A stretch of DNA of 64,000 nt. Origin: Defluviimonas aquaemixtae. Its GTDB lineage: Bacteria > Pseudomonadota > Alphaproteobacteria > Rhodobacterales > Rhodobacteraceae. The notes under the pieces were generated by a model. The model searched no databases. It saw only the letters and a program-made list of their open reading frames with translations, and was not told where the DNA came from. The first letter of the stretch is position 1, and the number at the start of each line of letters is the position of its first letter. Location: NCBI RefSeq assembly GCF_900302475.1, contig NZ_OMOQ01000001.1, positions 744,001 to 808,000 of the forward strand, given 5' to 3'. The position numbers were made by a program, and so were the translations under genes. Of the stretch, positions 44,050 through 52,973 are shown in pieces.

Positions 44050-45273
44050 ATGAATGACGGGCCCGTTCTGAAATCCGGCTTCAACGGACTGACGCGGGCA
44101 CAGCCCGCGCTGCCGGCTTCGTGGTACATCGACCCCGCCCACCATGACCGCGAGATGGCGCAGATATGGGGGCGGAACTGGGTCTATCTCTGCCGGGCCG
44201 AAACACTCGCGGGCCCGCGCGCCTTCCGGACCTTCGATATCGCCGGCCAGCCGGTGCTCATCGTGCGTGACGCCGGGGACGCGCTGAAGGGGTTCTTCAA
44301 CACCTGCCGCCACAGGGGCTCGATCCTCTGCACCCAGGCCGAGGGAACCCTGAAGAAGGAGCTGATCACCTGCCCCTATCACCAGTGGACCTATGACCTG
44401 AAGGGCCGCCTGCGGGCCACGGGGCCGATGCGTCCGGTGGTCGGGTTCGAGCGGGCGGACCATCCGCTGCTGCCGATCGCCGTCGCCGAATGGGGCGGCT
44501 TCGTCTTTGTCAATCTGGACCCGAAGGCCGCGGCGTTCGAGACCCTCTACGGCGCCGAGACCACCTATGTCGCGAATTGGCCCTTGGCCGAGATGCGGGT
44601 CGGGCATACCTACTCCAAGTCGCTGAACTGCAACTGGAAGATCTTCTGGGAGAACTTCAACGAGTGTTTGCATTGCCCAAATATCCATCCGGAGCTCTGC
44701 GATCTCGTGCCGATCTACGGCAGGGCAATCATGGCACGCCGGGACGACCCGGACTGGCAGGCCCATGCCGATGACATGGCGCCGCATGTCTCCGGCGGGC
44801 TGCGCGACGGGGCGGAGACCTGGTCGATGGACGGGGCCGCGCAAGGTACCCTGCCGGGGCTGACCGAGGACGACCTGGTGCCCGGCCAGCGCTATGTGAC
44901 CGTCACGCCGTCGTGCTTTTTCGCCCATCACCGCGACCATGTGCGTGCTGTCCGGATCACCCCGACGGGACCGGAGACGATGGAGCTGTCCGCCGAGTGG
45001 CTCTTCCACCCCGATCTGCTGGCGCAGCCCGGCTTCGATTTGGCCCGGATCACCGATTTCGGCACCCTCGTCATGGAGCAGGATGGCGCCGCCTGCGCGT
45101 TGAATCAGGCGGGGCTCAGGGCGCGCCCGTTCGGGCACGGCGTCCTGATGCAGGAGGAATACGAGGTCTTCCTGTTCCAAGACTGGGTTCGCGGCCGGCT
45201 GGGCGAACCGATGCGGGGGCAGGGTGCCGCCAGCCGGGCCAGCCGACGGGCGGAGCACCCGAACAAGGCGTAG
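44050..45273 (+). CDS. Rieske non-heme iron oxygenase alpha subunit, GbcA-like
   Basis: 407 residues. The Rieske [2Fe-2S] ligands are Cys86/His88 (TCRHRG) and Cys108/His111 (CPYHQW). In the catalytic domain ENFNECLHCPNIHPELC gives iron ligands His208 and His213. At 205, where most Rieske oxygenases have the bridging Asp, there is Glu, as in the carnitine oxygenase CntA. The text around this site is very close to glycine betaine monooxygenase (GbcA) and other quaternary amine demethylases. It would split off a methyl group as formaldehyde using O2 and electrons from a reductase. No reductase gene is near. Confidence 0.82.
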   Translation: MNDGPVLKSGFNGLTRAQPALPASWYIDPAHHDREMAQIWGRNWVYLCRAETLAGPRAFRTFDIAGQPVLIVRDAGDALKGFFNTCRHRGSILCTQAEGTLKKELITCPYHQWTYDLKGRLRATGPMRPVVGFERADHPLLPIAVAEWGGFVFVNLDPKAAAFETLYGAETTYVANWPLAEMRVGHTYSKSLNCNWKIFWENFNECLHCPNIHPELCDLVPIYGRAIMARRDDPDWQAHADDMAPHVSGGLRDGAETWSMDGAAQGTLPGLTEDDLVPGQRYVTVTPSCFFAHHRDHVRAVRITPTGPETMELSAEWLFHPDLLAQPGFDLARITDFGTLVMEQDGAACALNQAGLRARPFGHGVLMQEEYEVFLFQDWVRGRLGEPMRGQGAASRASRRAEHPNKA

Positions 45274-45284
45274 CCGCCCGATGA

Positions 45285-46373
45285 TCAGTCAAGCAGCACG
45301 ATCGAATCCGGGCTCCAGGCCACGCGCGCCATGTCGCCCTGGGTCAGGATCCGGCGTCCGGCAGTGTTCCGCATCGAGATGGTCGCGGGCGCTTCGACAC
45401 CTGGCAGACGGACGACGTAGTAGGTCATGTCGCCGTAGTAGGCGGCGTCGACCACTTCACCCGTGACCTCGCGCTCGGCGCGCTCGTCCTCGTCCAGCAG
45501 GACCGTCAGCATTTCGGGTCGAATGCCTGCCGACACCGCCTTGCCGTTCGGGCCGCCCGGCGCTTGGTCCGCGGTGATCTCGATGGCGCCCAGCCCGGCC
45601 ACGTCGAGTGCGATGCGGCCCCCCACCTCGCCGGTCACCGCGGCCGGCAGGAAGTTCATGATTCCGATGAAGCTGGCCACCTGACGCGACACGGGCCGGC
45701 TGTAGAGCTCTTCGGGGCTCGCGAGCTGGGCGATCCGGCCGTCGAACATGACGCCGATGCGGTCGGACATGGTCAGCGCCTCTTCTTGGTCGTGGGTGAC
45801 CAGCATGAAGGTGATCCCGACCTGGCGTTGCAGGCGGCGCAGCTCCGTCTGCATCTGCTCGCGCAGCTTCTTGTCTAAGGCCGAGAGCGGCTCGTCCAGA
45901 AGCAGCACCTTCGGCCGCATGACAAGCGCCCGTGCGAGCGCGACGCGTTGGCGCTGGCCTCCCGATAGCGTGTGGCTGGCGCGCACCCCGTAGCCCGCGA
46001 GATCGACCATGGCAAGCGCCTCGTCGACCCGGCGGGTCTCCTCCGCTTTGCCGAGGCGCTGCCTCTTCAGGCCGTAGGCGACGTTTTCGGCGACCGACAG
46101 GTGCGGGAAGATAGCGTAGGACTGGAAGACCATGTTGGTTGGACGCCGGTTGGCGGCGACGCCGGCCATGGACTTGCCGTCAATCATCACGGTGCCCGAG
46201 CTCGGTTCCTCGAAACCCGCGATCACGCGAAGGAGCGTGGTCTTGCCGCAGCCCGACGGGCCGAGGAGCGAGAAGAACTCGCCCTGTCTGATGGTCGCAG
46301 AAACGCCGGCCAGCGCGGTCACCTCGCCAAAGTGCTTTTCGACCCTGTCGAGGCTGATGATGGGTTCCGTCAT
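45285..46373 (-). CDS. ABC transporter ATP-binding protein, PotA/PotG-like (copy 2)
   Basis: 362 residues. Walker A GPSGCGKTT, LSGGQRQRVALARAL, Walker B VLLLDEPLSALD, H-loop THDQEEA and a C-terminal TOBE domain. Paralogue of the ATPase at 38154-39245. Overlaps the stop of the permease gene by 4 nt; last gene of the minus-strand import unit. Ends convergently with the first Rieske gene, 11 nt apart. Confidence 0.9.
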   Translation of the reverse strand: MTEPIISLDRVEKHFGEVTALAGVSATIRQGEFFSLLGPSGCGKTTLLRVIAGFEEPSSGTVMIDGKSMAGVAANRRPTNMVFQSYAIFPHLSVAENVAYGLKRQRLGKAEETRRVDEALAMVDLAGYGVRASHTLSGGQRQRVALARALVMRPKVLLLDEPLSALDKKLREQMQTELRRLQRQVGITFMLVTHDQEEALTMSDRIGVMFDGRIAQLASPEELYSRPVSRQVASFIGIMNFLPAAVTGEVGGRIALDVAGLGAIEITADQAPGGPNGKAVSAGIRPEMLTVLLDEDERAEREVTGEVVDAAYYGDMTYYVVRLPGVEAPATISMRNTAGRRILTQGDMARVAWSPDSIVLLD

Positions 46374-47185
46374 ATCGGCCCTCCGGCGGTACCCATACCC
46401 TGACGGCGGTTCGCGCGACGCCGGAAAAACTCGGCGGACGCCAGCAGAGCAAGCGAGACCAGAAGCATCAGGAATCCCAGCGCCATGACCGAAGGCAGCT
46501 TGGCGGTGAAGCGCAGCTGGCTCCAGATATAGACCGGCAGAGTCGGTTCGATCCCGGTCAGGAAGAAGGCGATAATGAACTCGTCAAGCGAGATGGTGAA
46601 TGAGATCAGCAACGACGCGATCACGCCGGGAAGCACTAGCGGGAATGTCACACGGCGAAAGGTGCCGAAGCGGCTCTCGCCGAGGTCATAGGATGCTTCC
46701 TCGAGCGACTGGTCGAGGCTCTGAAAGGCGGATGACAGGATTGCGATGGCAAACGGCGTGCAGATCAGCACGTGACCCAGGATGACGGTCCAGAGGGACA
46801 GGTCTAGGCCGAGCTGGATCAGGACCACCAGAAGCGCCACCGCGATGATGATCTCGGGCAGCACCAGAGGCAGCATGATGAAGCCGATCAGAGGCTTCTT
46901 GAACGGGAAGTCATAGCGGGTGGAGGCGCGTGCTGCACAGAGGCCCAGGATCGTCGCCAGAACCGAGGACGCGACCCCCACCATCAGCGAGTTGATGACG
47001 GCGGCATGAAGCGCCTCGGTCGCCCAGAGCTGCTCGAAGTTCCTCGTCGAGAAGCCCTTCAGCGGGAAGGCGATGATCGCCGCGTCGTTAAAGGCGAAAA
47101 CCGGCAGCAGGAAGACGGGGGCGTAAAGGAAGACAAGGCAGGCCGCCGAATAGGGCCGCAGCCAGGTTCCCCGGCGCGCGCTCAT
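46370..47185 (-). CDS. ABC transporter permease, PotC/PotI-like (copy 2)
   Basis: 271 residues, six helices, EAA motif EEASYDLGESRFGTFRRVTF and the family segment FTISLDEFIIAFFLTG. Overlaps both neighbours by 4 nt. Works with the permease at 47182-48105, the ATPase and the binding protein at 42965-44017. Confidence 0.88.
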   Translation of the reverse strand: MSARRGTWLRPYSAACLVFLYAPVFLLPVFAFNDAAIIAFPLKGFSTRNFEQLWATEALHAAVINSLMVGVASSVLATILGLCAARASTRYDFPFKKPLIGFIMLPLVLPEIIIAVALLVVLIQLGLDLSLWTVILGHVLICTPFAIAILSSAFQSLDQSLEEASYDLGESRFGTFRRVTFPLVLPGVIASLLISFTISLDEFIIAFFLTGIEPTLPVYIWSQLRFTAKLPSVMALGFLMLLVSLALLASAEFFRRRANRRQGMGTAGGPI

Positions 47186-48105
47186 TGCGGTGCGCCTTTC
47201 ACTAGCGTGCGTTGGAGCCGGGCGATCAGAAGCGCGATGGCGCCGACGATCAACATCGACGAAATCGCGAGCGCCGCACCCAGCGGCGCGTTGTTGGCCT
47301 TGCCGAACTGGACCTGGATCATGTTGGCGATCATCAATCCGTCTGTTCCGCCCACTAGCCGCGGCGTGACGTAGTCGCCGACGGTGGGGATGAAGACGAT
47401 CAGCGTCGCGGCCAGAACGCCGGGCATGGCCAGCGGCAGCGTGACCCGGAAGAAGCGACGGACCGGGCCGTCACCCAGATCCTCGGCGGCCTCCAGATAC
47501 GCGCGGTCGATCTTGTCCAGCGCTACGAAGATCGGCAGGATTGCGAAGGGCGCCCAGGCATGGGCCAGGGTCAGCACCACCGCGTTGGCGTTGTACAAAA
47601 GGAACGTCAGCGGCTTCTCGATGATCCCGAGGCCGATCAGGCCAGAATTCAGCACCCCGTCATAGCCGAGGATCACTTTCCAGAGGAACACGCGCAACAG
47701 GTAGCTGGTCCAGAACGGGATCGTGATCAGGAAGAGCCACATCGCCTTTCTGTCGGACCGCACATGAAACGCGACGAAATAGGCGATGGGGAAGGCCAGC
47801 AGAACCGTCGCCACGGTCACGAGGCCTGAGATCACTAGGGATCGCAGCATCAGCACCCGGTAAAGCGGATCGGTCCAGGCTACGACGTAGTTCCTGAAAG
47901 TTGGCGTGCGGTCGAACTCCAGATAGGTCTGGGTCCAGAAGCTGATGACCACCACGGTAGCCAGCGGCACTGCCAGAAGCAGGAGCGCATAGAGAAGCGT
48001 TGGCGAGAGCAAGGTCAGCCCCCGGCCCGCCTGAGTCGATTTCCATCCGCCCCCAGGTTTGCCCGAAGGGCCCGCGACCGGCCCAGTCGCGCGGCGCGCT
48101 GTCAT
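47182..48105 (-). CDS. ABC transporter permease, PotB/PotH-like (copy 2)
   Basis: 307 residues with a basic N-terminal tail of about 30 residues, then six helices. EAA motif EAAEDLGDGPVRRFFRVTLP and IPTVGDYVTPRLVGG. First permease gene of the second importer, 60 nt after the second Rieske gene, so probably in the same transcript controlled from the 49391 site. Confidence 0.88.
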   Translation of the reverse strand: MTARRATGPVAGPSGKPGGGWKSTQAGRGLTLLSPTLLYALLLLAVPLATVVVISFWTQTYLEFDRTPTFRNYVVAWTDPLYRVLMLRSLVISGLVTVATVLLAFPIAYFVAFHVRSDRKAMWLFLITIPFWTSYLLRVFLWKVILGYDGVLNSGLIGLGIIEKPLTFLLYNANAVVLTLAHAWAPFAILPIFVALDKIDRAYLEAAEDLGDGPVRRFFRVTLPLAMPGVLAATLIVFIPTVGDYVTPRLVGGTDGLMIANMIQVQFGKANNAPLGAALAISSMLIVGAIALLIARLQRTLVKGAPQ

Positions 48106-48165
48106 GATCGCTCGACTGGACCGACGGGCCCGTCGTCGCCTGCGCCTCCGCCCATTCCGCTCTCG

Positions 48166-49374
48166 CTATTCACACACTTGCGCCAGCAACGCCGCATTCA
48201 GATCGGCCATCGTGTCGGGTGCCGGCTCCTCGTCCAGATTGAGCACGGGAAGAACGGAGCGCAAGTGGTCATGGTGGGTCTTCACCCCATACTCCAGGTC
48301 CGAGAGGATGATTCCGTCATAGGCCGACGATTGCGCCGCCTCGCACGACCAGATCGTCAGCAACTGGTCCTCGGCCGATGTGATGGCGTCGATCCGGCCC
48401 GAGAGATAGCGGGCGAGCCGCATCTCGCGGCTTTCTTTGCTACGGCGGTAGATGGCGCCGCGGAGCTTGGTGTTGCCGACGCCGTCGGGAAACTCCTGAT
48501 AGAAGATCGTCGAATCCGGGTAGAGCCCGATCACCGTGTTCGGGAACATGGCAACGTAGAGCCAGGCGCGCCGGTGGCTCTCCGGCAGCCAGGACGCTTC
48601 CGGAAGGATCGCCTTGTAGGCCCTCACGGACCAGAGCGAACCCGGCCCCGGGTTGAACGTGGCGAAGGAGCGAGAGGCGCCGCTGACGAAGGGCTCATCG
48701 ACATAGCCCTGGCCGTAGAGGTCGTGGAGCGCCGGGTGCGCCTTGGCGACGTGGTAGCCCTCGTTGTCGACATCGCGCACGGCTTTCCAATTGACCGCAG
48801 TCTCGTCGCTCCACTGGATCTTGTCGACGGGCACCATGTCGGGCAGCGCGTAGGGCGCCAGTTCTGCGTCGAACCGGCCCATGATCCGAGCGACCGAGGG
48901 TTGGTCGCTTGTCTTGAACCGAATAAAGATGAAACCCTGCCAGATCTCGGTGTCGAGAGGCTTAAGACCCCATTCAACGGGGTCCAGATCCGGAAGGGTC
49001 TGCGGCTGCGCCGCACCGCGAAGCGTCCCGTCCAGATTGTAGGCCCAGCCGTGATAAGGGCAGATCAGCGCGCCGCGGCAGCTGCCGCGTTCTTCGGCGA
49101 CCACCCGGCTGCCGCGGTGGCGGCAGAGGTTGTGGAAACCGCGCACCTTGCCATCATGGCCGCGCACGATCAGCGCACGTTCCTCGCCGACATCGAAAGT
49201 ATTGTAGTCACCAGCGTCCGGCACGTCGCTGACATGGCAGGCCAGCTGCCAGTGCCTTCGGAAAAGCGCATCCTTCTCGAGCTCGAGCAGCTCGTCCGAG
49301 AAATAGGCCCAGCCGGGCAATCCAGAGCGGTCCCATTTGGGGGGAACTTTGAGTTCATCTTTTGCGGGGATCAT
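48166..49374 (-). CDS. Rieske non-heme iron oxygenase alpha subunit, second copy
   Basis: 402 residues from the ATG at 49374. Rieske ligands Cys84/His86 (LCRHRG) and Cys105/His108 (CPYHGW). Iron ligands His208 and His213 in DNEGYHVAKAHPALHD, again with Glu205 in the bridging position. It differs clearly from the first Rieske protein outside these motifs, so it is not a recent duplicate and may act on another intermediate. The open frame continues upstream past a regulatory palindrome, so I use the later ATG. It heads the minus-strand unit with the importer genes. Confidence 0.82.
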   Translation of the reverse strand: MIPAKDELKVPPKWDRSGLPGWAYFSDELLELEKDALFRRHWQLACHVSDVPDAGDYNTFDVGEERALIVRGHDGKVRGFHNLCRHRGSRVVAEERGSCRGALICPYHGWAYNLDGTLRGAAQPQTLPDLDPVEWGLKPLDTEIWQGFIFIRFKTSDQPSVARIMGRFDAELAPYALPDMVPVDKIQWSDETAVNWKAVRDVDNEGYHVAKAHPALHDLYGQGYVDEPFVSGASRSFATFNPGPGSLWSVRAYKAILPEASWLPESHRRAWLYVAMFPNTVIGLYPDSTIFYQEFPDGVGNTKLRGAIYRRSKESREMRLARYLSGRIDAITSAEDQLLTIWSCEAAQSSAYDGIILSDLEYGVKTHHDHLRSVLPVLNLDEEPAPDTMADLNAALLAQVCE

Positions 49375-49390
49375 GGTGAACAAGTTATAA

Positions 49391-49400
49391 TGAGCGCTCA
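49391..49400. promoter_or_regulatory. Probable TetR operator, site B
   Basis: TGAGCGCTCA palindrome followed by AATAAA, 16 nt upstream of the second Rieske gene start. It shares 16 continuous bases with site A at the tetR promoter. So close to the start codon, bound repressor would block transcription or initiation. Confidence 0.68.
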
Positions 49401-50209
49401 AATAAAATAACAGACGGATGCGAGCCGCGCAAGCGTTGAAGGCCACGATATGTTTCAGTCCGGTATCGGCCCTCTTCATTTGATGACGGACGACTATCGT
49501 CCCACAGGTCGCTCGTTCGCAGGGCAAGTCCGCGGCGTTGATGCAGCACAAGGTGGCAAGGGCCGCTTACTGAATGCCACAGGTCGGCGCGGGTTCGGGG
49601 CGAGCGTCAGCTAAGGGCTGTTCAATACGAAAGCGGTGGGACACAGGAAACGGCTCCGCCCCGGCGGCATGCCGAGCTGGCCGCGATCGCAGCGGCATTT
49701 CGCGCTTCGCCGGCAACCTCTGGAACGGGCGATGGCGAATTTTCGGACATCCTGGGGCCGGCGCTTTCAGGCGGAAGCCCAGCAGCGATATGCCCCTCGC
49801 GCTAGTGTTTCGGCAAGTATGTACATGATCCCCGAGCCCGGTAAGACGATGTGACAGATTGGCAGGACCTTGAGCGGCCGGTCGATCTGCTTGAGGGGTG
49901 GCCTTGTCGTGACGGATCCAGTCAGCTTGAAGACAGTCTGTGTGCAGCTGCGTTTTTTTGGCCTAGGCGGCCGCAATCCTCTCGTTCCCTAGGGGCGCGT
50001 CGTCATGCAAGGGACACACGGTTGAGCGCGGTCCAGACAGATGGCACTGTAGTCGAGCCCGCCAGCCAAGGCGATCTTCAGGCCCGGCGACAGGCGCGAA
50101 TCCGGTTCCGCCCGGCGATTTGCGGCGTGGTGTTCCTTGCTGTCTCCGGCAACGCGGTCAGCGTGCGGCGTTGGCGTGGATACCTTCGCGCGGCGCGGCG
50201 GTGAGAATT
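49401..50209. other. Intergenic region, no gene recognised
   Basis: About 810 bases between the second Rieske gene and the anti-sigma gene. Open frames on both strands show no domain, signal peptide or good ribosome site. A T7 run at about 49952 has no clear stem. It may be decayed sequence. Confidence 0.5.
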
Positions 50210-51019
50210 TCAGATCGAAACCGCGGCGTCCCGAGCGATCGCATCGAGGTCAATTCCGGTCGCGGGGCCAACCACGACATAGGACGCAGCGCGGTCCTTC
50301 CACACCACCATGTCGATGTCGCCGAAGTCGCGAACAGTGAAGGCTGTAGGCCCGTCGTCCGCCGCCGCATCGCCCCCCGCGATGAAGCAGAGAGCCACGA
50401 CCTCGCCCCCGGAATCGGTATACATGAGCTGGCCTACGGGCTTGCCGGCCGCGACCAGAAGACGCCCGCCCTGGAAGGTCAGGCCCAACCGGCTCAGGTC
50501 GGGGATAGCGAAGCTCACTCCTGTCGTGTCTGCCAGCCAGGTTTCCAAGTGGGCCGCCTCGGTCGCCGGAACTTCGGCGAGGTGGCGCTTTTCGCGCGCG
50601 TATACCCTGTGGTAGTCGGCCACCTGGTCGAGCCAGCCGGGCGCGGCCGCCACCTCGACCGGCGCTGACAGGAGTCGCGTCAGGACCGAACCCGCACCTG
50701 CACCGATCATCAGAAGCGCGATCGCCGCGGCCGCCGTGCCCATGCCCCAGTGGGGCCTTCGGGACACGTTGGCGGGCGCGGCGATGCCCGGCGCCTCTTC
50801 GATCACGCGGATGAGCTTGGGCGGCACCTGCGCCTCCAGCATCGCCGCGAAGGCAGACCCGATCGCTGCATCGGCCCCACTCAGCGCGCCAAGTTCATCG
50901 GCCATCGCAGCATCCTTTGCGATCAGCGCCTCGATCTCGGCGGCCTCGGACTCGGAGAGCGCGCCGTCGAGATAGGCGCTGAGCCGGTCGGTCATCTCTG
51001 GGGTCAGCTTGCCCGTCAT
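50210..51019 (-). CDS. Membrane anti-sigma factor
   Basis: 269 residues. The N-terminal part LSAYLDGALSESEAAEIEAL is the anti-sigma helix pattern, but the His-x3-Cys-x2-Cys zinc ligands of ZAS proteins are absent. One membrane helix lies at about 93-113, followed by a periplasmic domain of about 150 residues. Its start overlaps the stop of the ECF sigma gene (ATGA), which supports the role: it would hold the sigma factor at the inner membrane until a signal releases it. The signal is unknown. Confidence 0.78.
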   Translation of the reverse strand: MTGKLTPEMTDRLSAYLDGALSESEAAEIEALIAKDAAMADELGALSGADAAIGSAFAAMLEAQVPPKLIRVIEEAPGIAAPANVSRRPHWGMGTAAAAIALLMIGAGAGSVLTRLLSAPVEVAAAPGWLDQVADYHRVYAREKRHLAEVPATEAAHLETWLADTTGVSFAIPDLSRLGLTFQGGRLLVAAGKPVGQLMYTDSGGEVVALCFIAGGDAAADDGPTAFTVRDFGDIDMVVWKDRAASYVVVGPATGIDLDAIARDAAVSI

Positions 51020-51558
51020 GTCTCCGCCATCCCGCCCGCCTGGGCGAGCCTTTCCTTCATGAGTTGCCGCGCCTTCGACATCCGGCTCATTACCGTGCCG
51101 ATCGGGATGTCGAGGATCTCGGCCGCCTCCTTGTAGGAGTGGCCTTCGATGCTGACCAGAAGGAGCGTCGCGCTCATGCCTTCCGGCAGCGCCATCACAA
51201 TCGCGATCAGCTCATTGCCATAGACGTGATCGGCCGGGCCGACGGGGTTCGATAGTTCGCCCGCCTCGGCGGCCTCCACCTGGCCCTGGCCGACCCTGAC
51301 CCGTCGTTTTCGGATTTCCGATGTCCACAAGTTGCGCATCATGGTGTAGAGCCAGCTATCGAGGCGGGTTCCCTCCCGCCACTGCGCCATCCGCAGGATT
51401 GCTCTTTCGCAGGTCATCTGCACCAGGTCATCGCCGTCGGCAGGATCGCGGGTCAGCGTCAGCGCAAAGCGGCGGAGCCGGGGCAGCAGCCCCACGAGTT
51501 CGGTTCTGAATGGAGCGTCATCCGTCACGGCGGCGCGTCCCCGGTTGCCCACGATCAT
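51016..51558 (-). CDS. ECF-type RNA polymerase sigma factor
   Basis: About 180 residues from an ATG at 51558. Region 2 reads DPADGDDLVQMTCERAILRM and SWLYTMMRNLWTSEIRKRR. Region 4 reads LPEGMSATLLLVSIEGHSYK and EIMxIPIGTVMSR-like text with KARQLMKERL. The open frame extends further upstream, but that part looks non-coding. The operon with the anti-sigma gene gives a typical signalling pair. Which genes it controls cannot be read here; the TPR gene just upstream is a candidate. Confidence 0.85.
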   Translation of the reverse strand: MIVGNRGRAAVTDDAPFRTELVGLLPRLRRFALTLTRDPADGDDLVQMTCERAILRMAQWREGTRLDSWLYTMMRNLWTSEIRKRRVRVGQGQVEAAEAGELSNPVGPADHVYGNELIAIVMALPEGMSATLLLVSIEGHSYKEAAEILDIPIGTVMSRMSKARQLMKERLAQAGGMAET

Positions 51559-51661
51559 CAGTCTCAACCGCTGGACAAAGGGAACACGATCGTATGCGCA
51601 CGCGCAACCGCCGGCCGGAAAGGCCGGCGGAAACGCGTATCGTGGGCAAGGGCCCACCGGA

Positions 51662-52204
51662 TCACCAGTCCGAGGGTTCCCCGCCAAGCGCCTTGTCAAG
51701 CGCTGCGTAGGCCCAGGTGTCTCGGCCGCCGCGCTTCTCGATCTCGGCGAGCTGCGACTCGGCGCCGAGGATATCGCCGTCGGCGATCAGCGCCTGGCCC
51801 ATGTAGGACCGCGCGAGGATATAGTCGGGGTCGATCTCCAGCGCTGCCTGGTAGAAGGCCATCCCGGCCTCGACCCGTCCCGCCTTGCGATTGGCGAAGC
51901 CCTTGTAGTTCAGGACGCGCGCGTCGTTTTGGTTCTCGGCCACGTCGAGGACCTTGAGCGCGTTTTCGTACTGCCCGTCATAGGCCAGTTCGCGCGCCGC
52001 ATCGTAAAGGTCGTCGTCGCTAAGCGCGCCACTCTGGGGGTTGACGCATTTGGCCTTCTTCTTGTCCCAGATCTTGCCGCCCTTGCATTCCTGGGTCGTC
52101 TGGGTCTTGACCGGCGGCTTGGTGGAATCGGAGCCCGCGGCAAGGGCCATCGAGGAAACAGAGGCTGCCGCGATGGCGGCAAGAATGGTCGTCGTGCGGT
52201 TCAT
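51662..52204 (-). CDS. Secreted TPR-repeat protein
   Basis: 180 residues. A signal peptide with cleavage near ALAAGS (about residue 23) precedes a short region with two Cys (TTQECKGGKIWDKKKAKCVN). About three TPR helix pairs follow (from residue 60, e.g. AYDGQYENALKVLDVAENQN and AGMAFYQAALEIDPDYILAR). A periplasmic adaptor or binding protein of unknown partner. Upstream of and in line with the ECF sigma/anti-sigma pair, 103 nt apart. Confidence 0.72.
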   Translation of the reverse strand: MNRTTTILAAIAAASVSSMALAAGSDSTKPPVKTQTTQECKGGKIWDKKKAKCVNPQSGALSDDDLYDAARELAYDGQYENALKVLDVAENQNDARVLNYKGFANRKAGRVEAGMAFYQAALEIDPDYILARSYMGQALIADGDILGAESQLAEIEKRGGRDTWAYAALDKALGGEPSDW

Positions 52205-52973
52205 AGGTCTTCTCCGTAATGCGATAAACTCGGTCGATGAGCGGCCACTGCGTCAGGCAGATCAATTGGCCGTTCGGAGGGGAAACGCACGGGGTAGGCG
52301 GAATATTCGTGCGGGTCAGGGGATTCTCTCGCGCGCGCTGCCGACCTGCCGACAGCGACGCCGGTAGTGCCGTGTCCCTTGGCGAAAGGCTCCGGTTGAC
52401 CAACTTCAATTTGATCGTGATGGCGATCGCGTGACAGCCAGCATCTGTCTCCCGTCAGCGCCAACGTGACAGTTTGGGCCGACTGCGAAATAGGGGATTT
52501 CAGGCTCATCGTGCCCGTCAAGGAATGAAGATGGGAATGACATCCGGGTCGCTCGAGTCGTCTGCCGAGAAGGCCTTCAACGGCGTCCATCGGCGGGCTG
52601 GACATCTGAGATGTCCGGTCGTCAGCACCTGATGGAGTTCCGCTGCGACGCGGAGGAGGCCCGTGCAGCGCGCGCGAGGCCTAGCCGGACGGAAAGGCGG
52701 CGAAGATATCCGTCGCTATGGTTTCGCTTCGTCCACAAGCGGGCACGTCACAAGAACTCACATTTTTTCGAATTGGGTGCGAATTTTTCTGAACCACTGA
52801 GCGTTGTACCAGGTACGAGCGGCCACAACACGCCGTTGGCCAATTAAACCAAACAGGAGCTCGCGAGACGAAGTTCTGAGAGCGTCGCAGTGACCGCCCT
52901 TGCAGTGGCGAGAGCCGCGCCCTCGGTAGGACCGTATAAAACACGAGCTCCGAGATTGCTGAGCGAGGCTAGC
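52205..52973. other. Intergenic region between TPR gene and yceI
   Basis: About 770 bases with no supportable gene. Its right end should contain the promoter for yceI-cytochrome b561, and its left end the promoter of the TPR gene. A short palindrome GTACCAGGTAC occurs near 52807. Open frames have no recognisable product. Confidence 0.5.
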
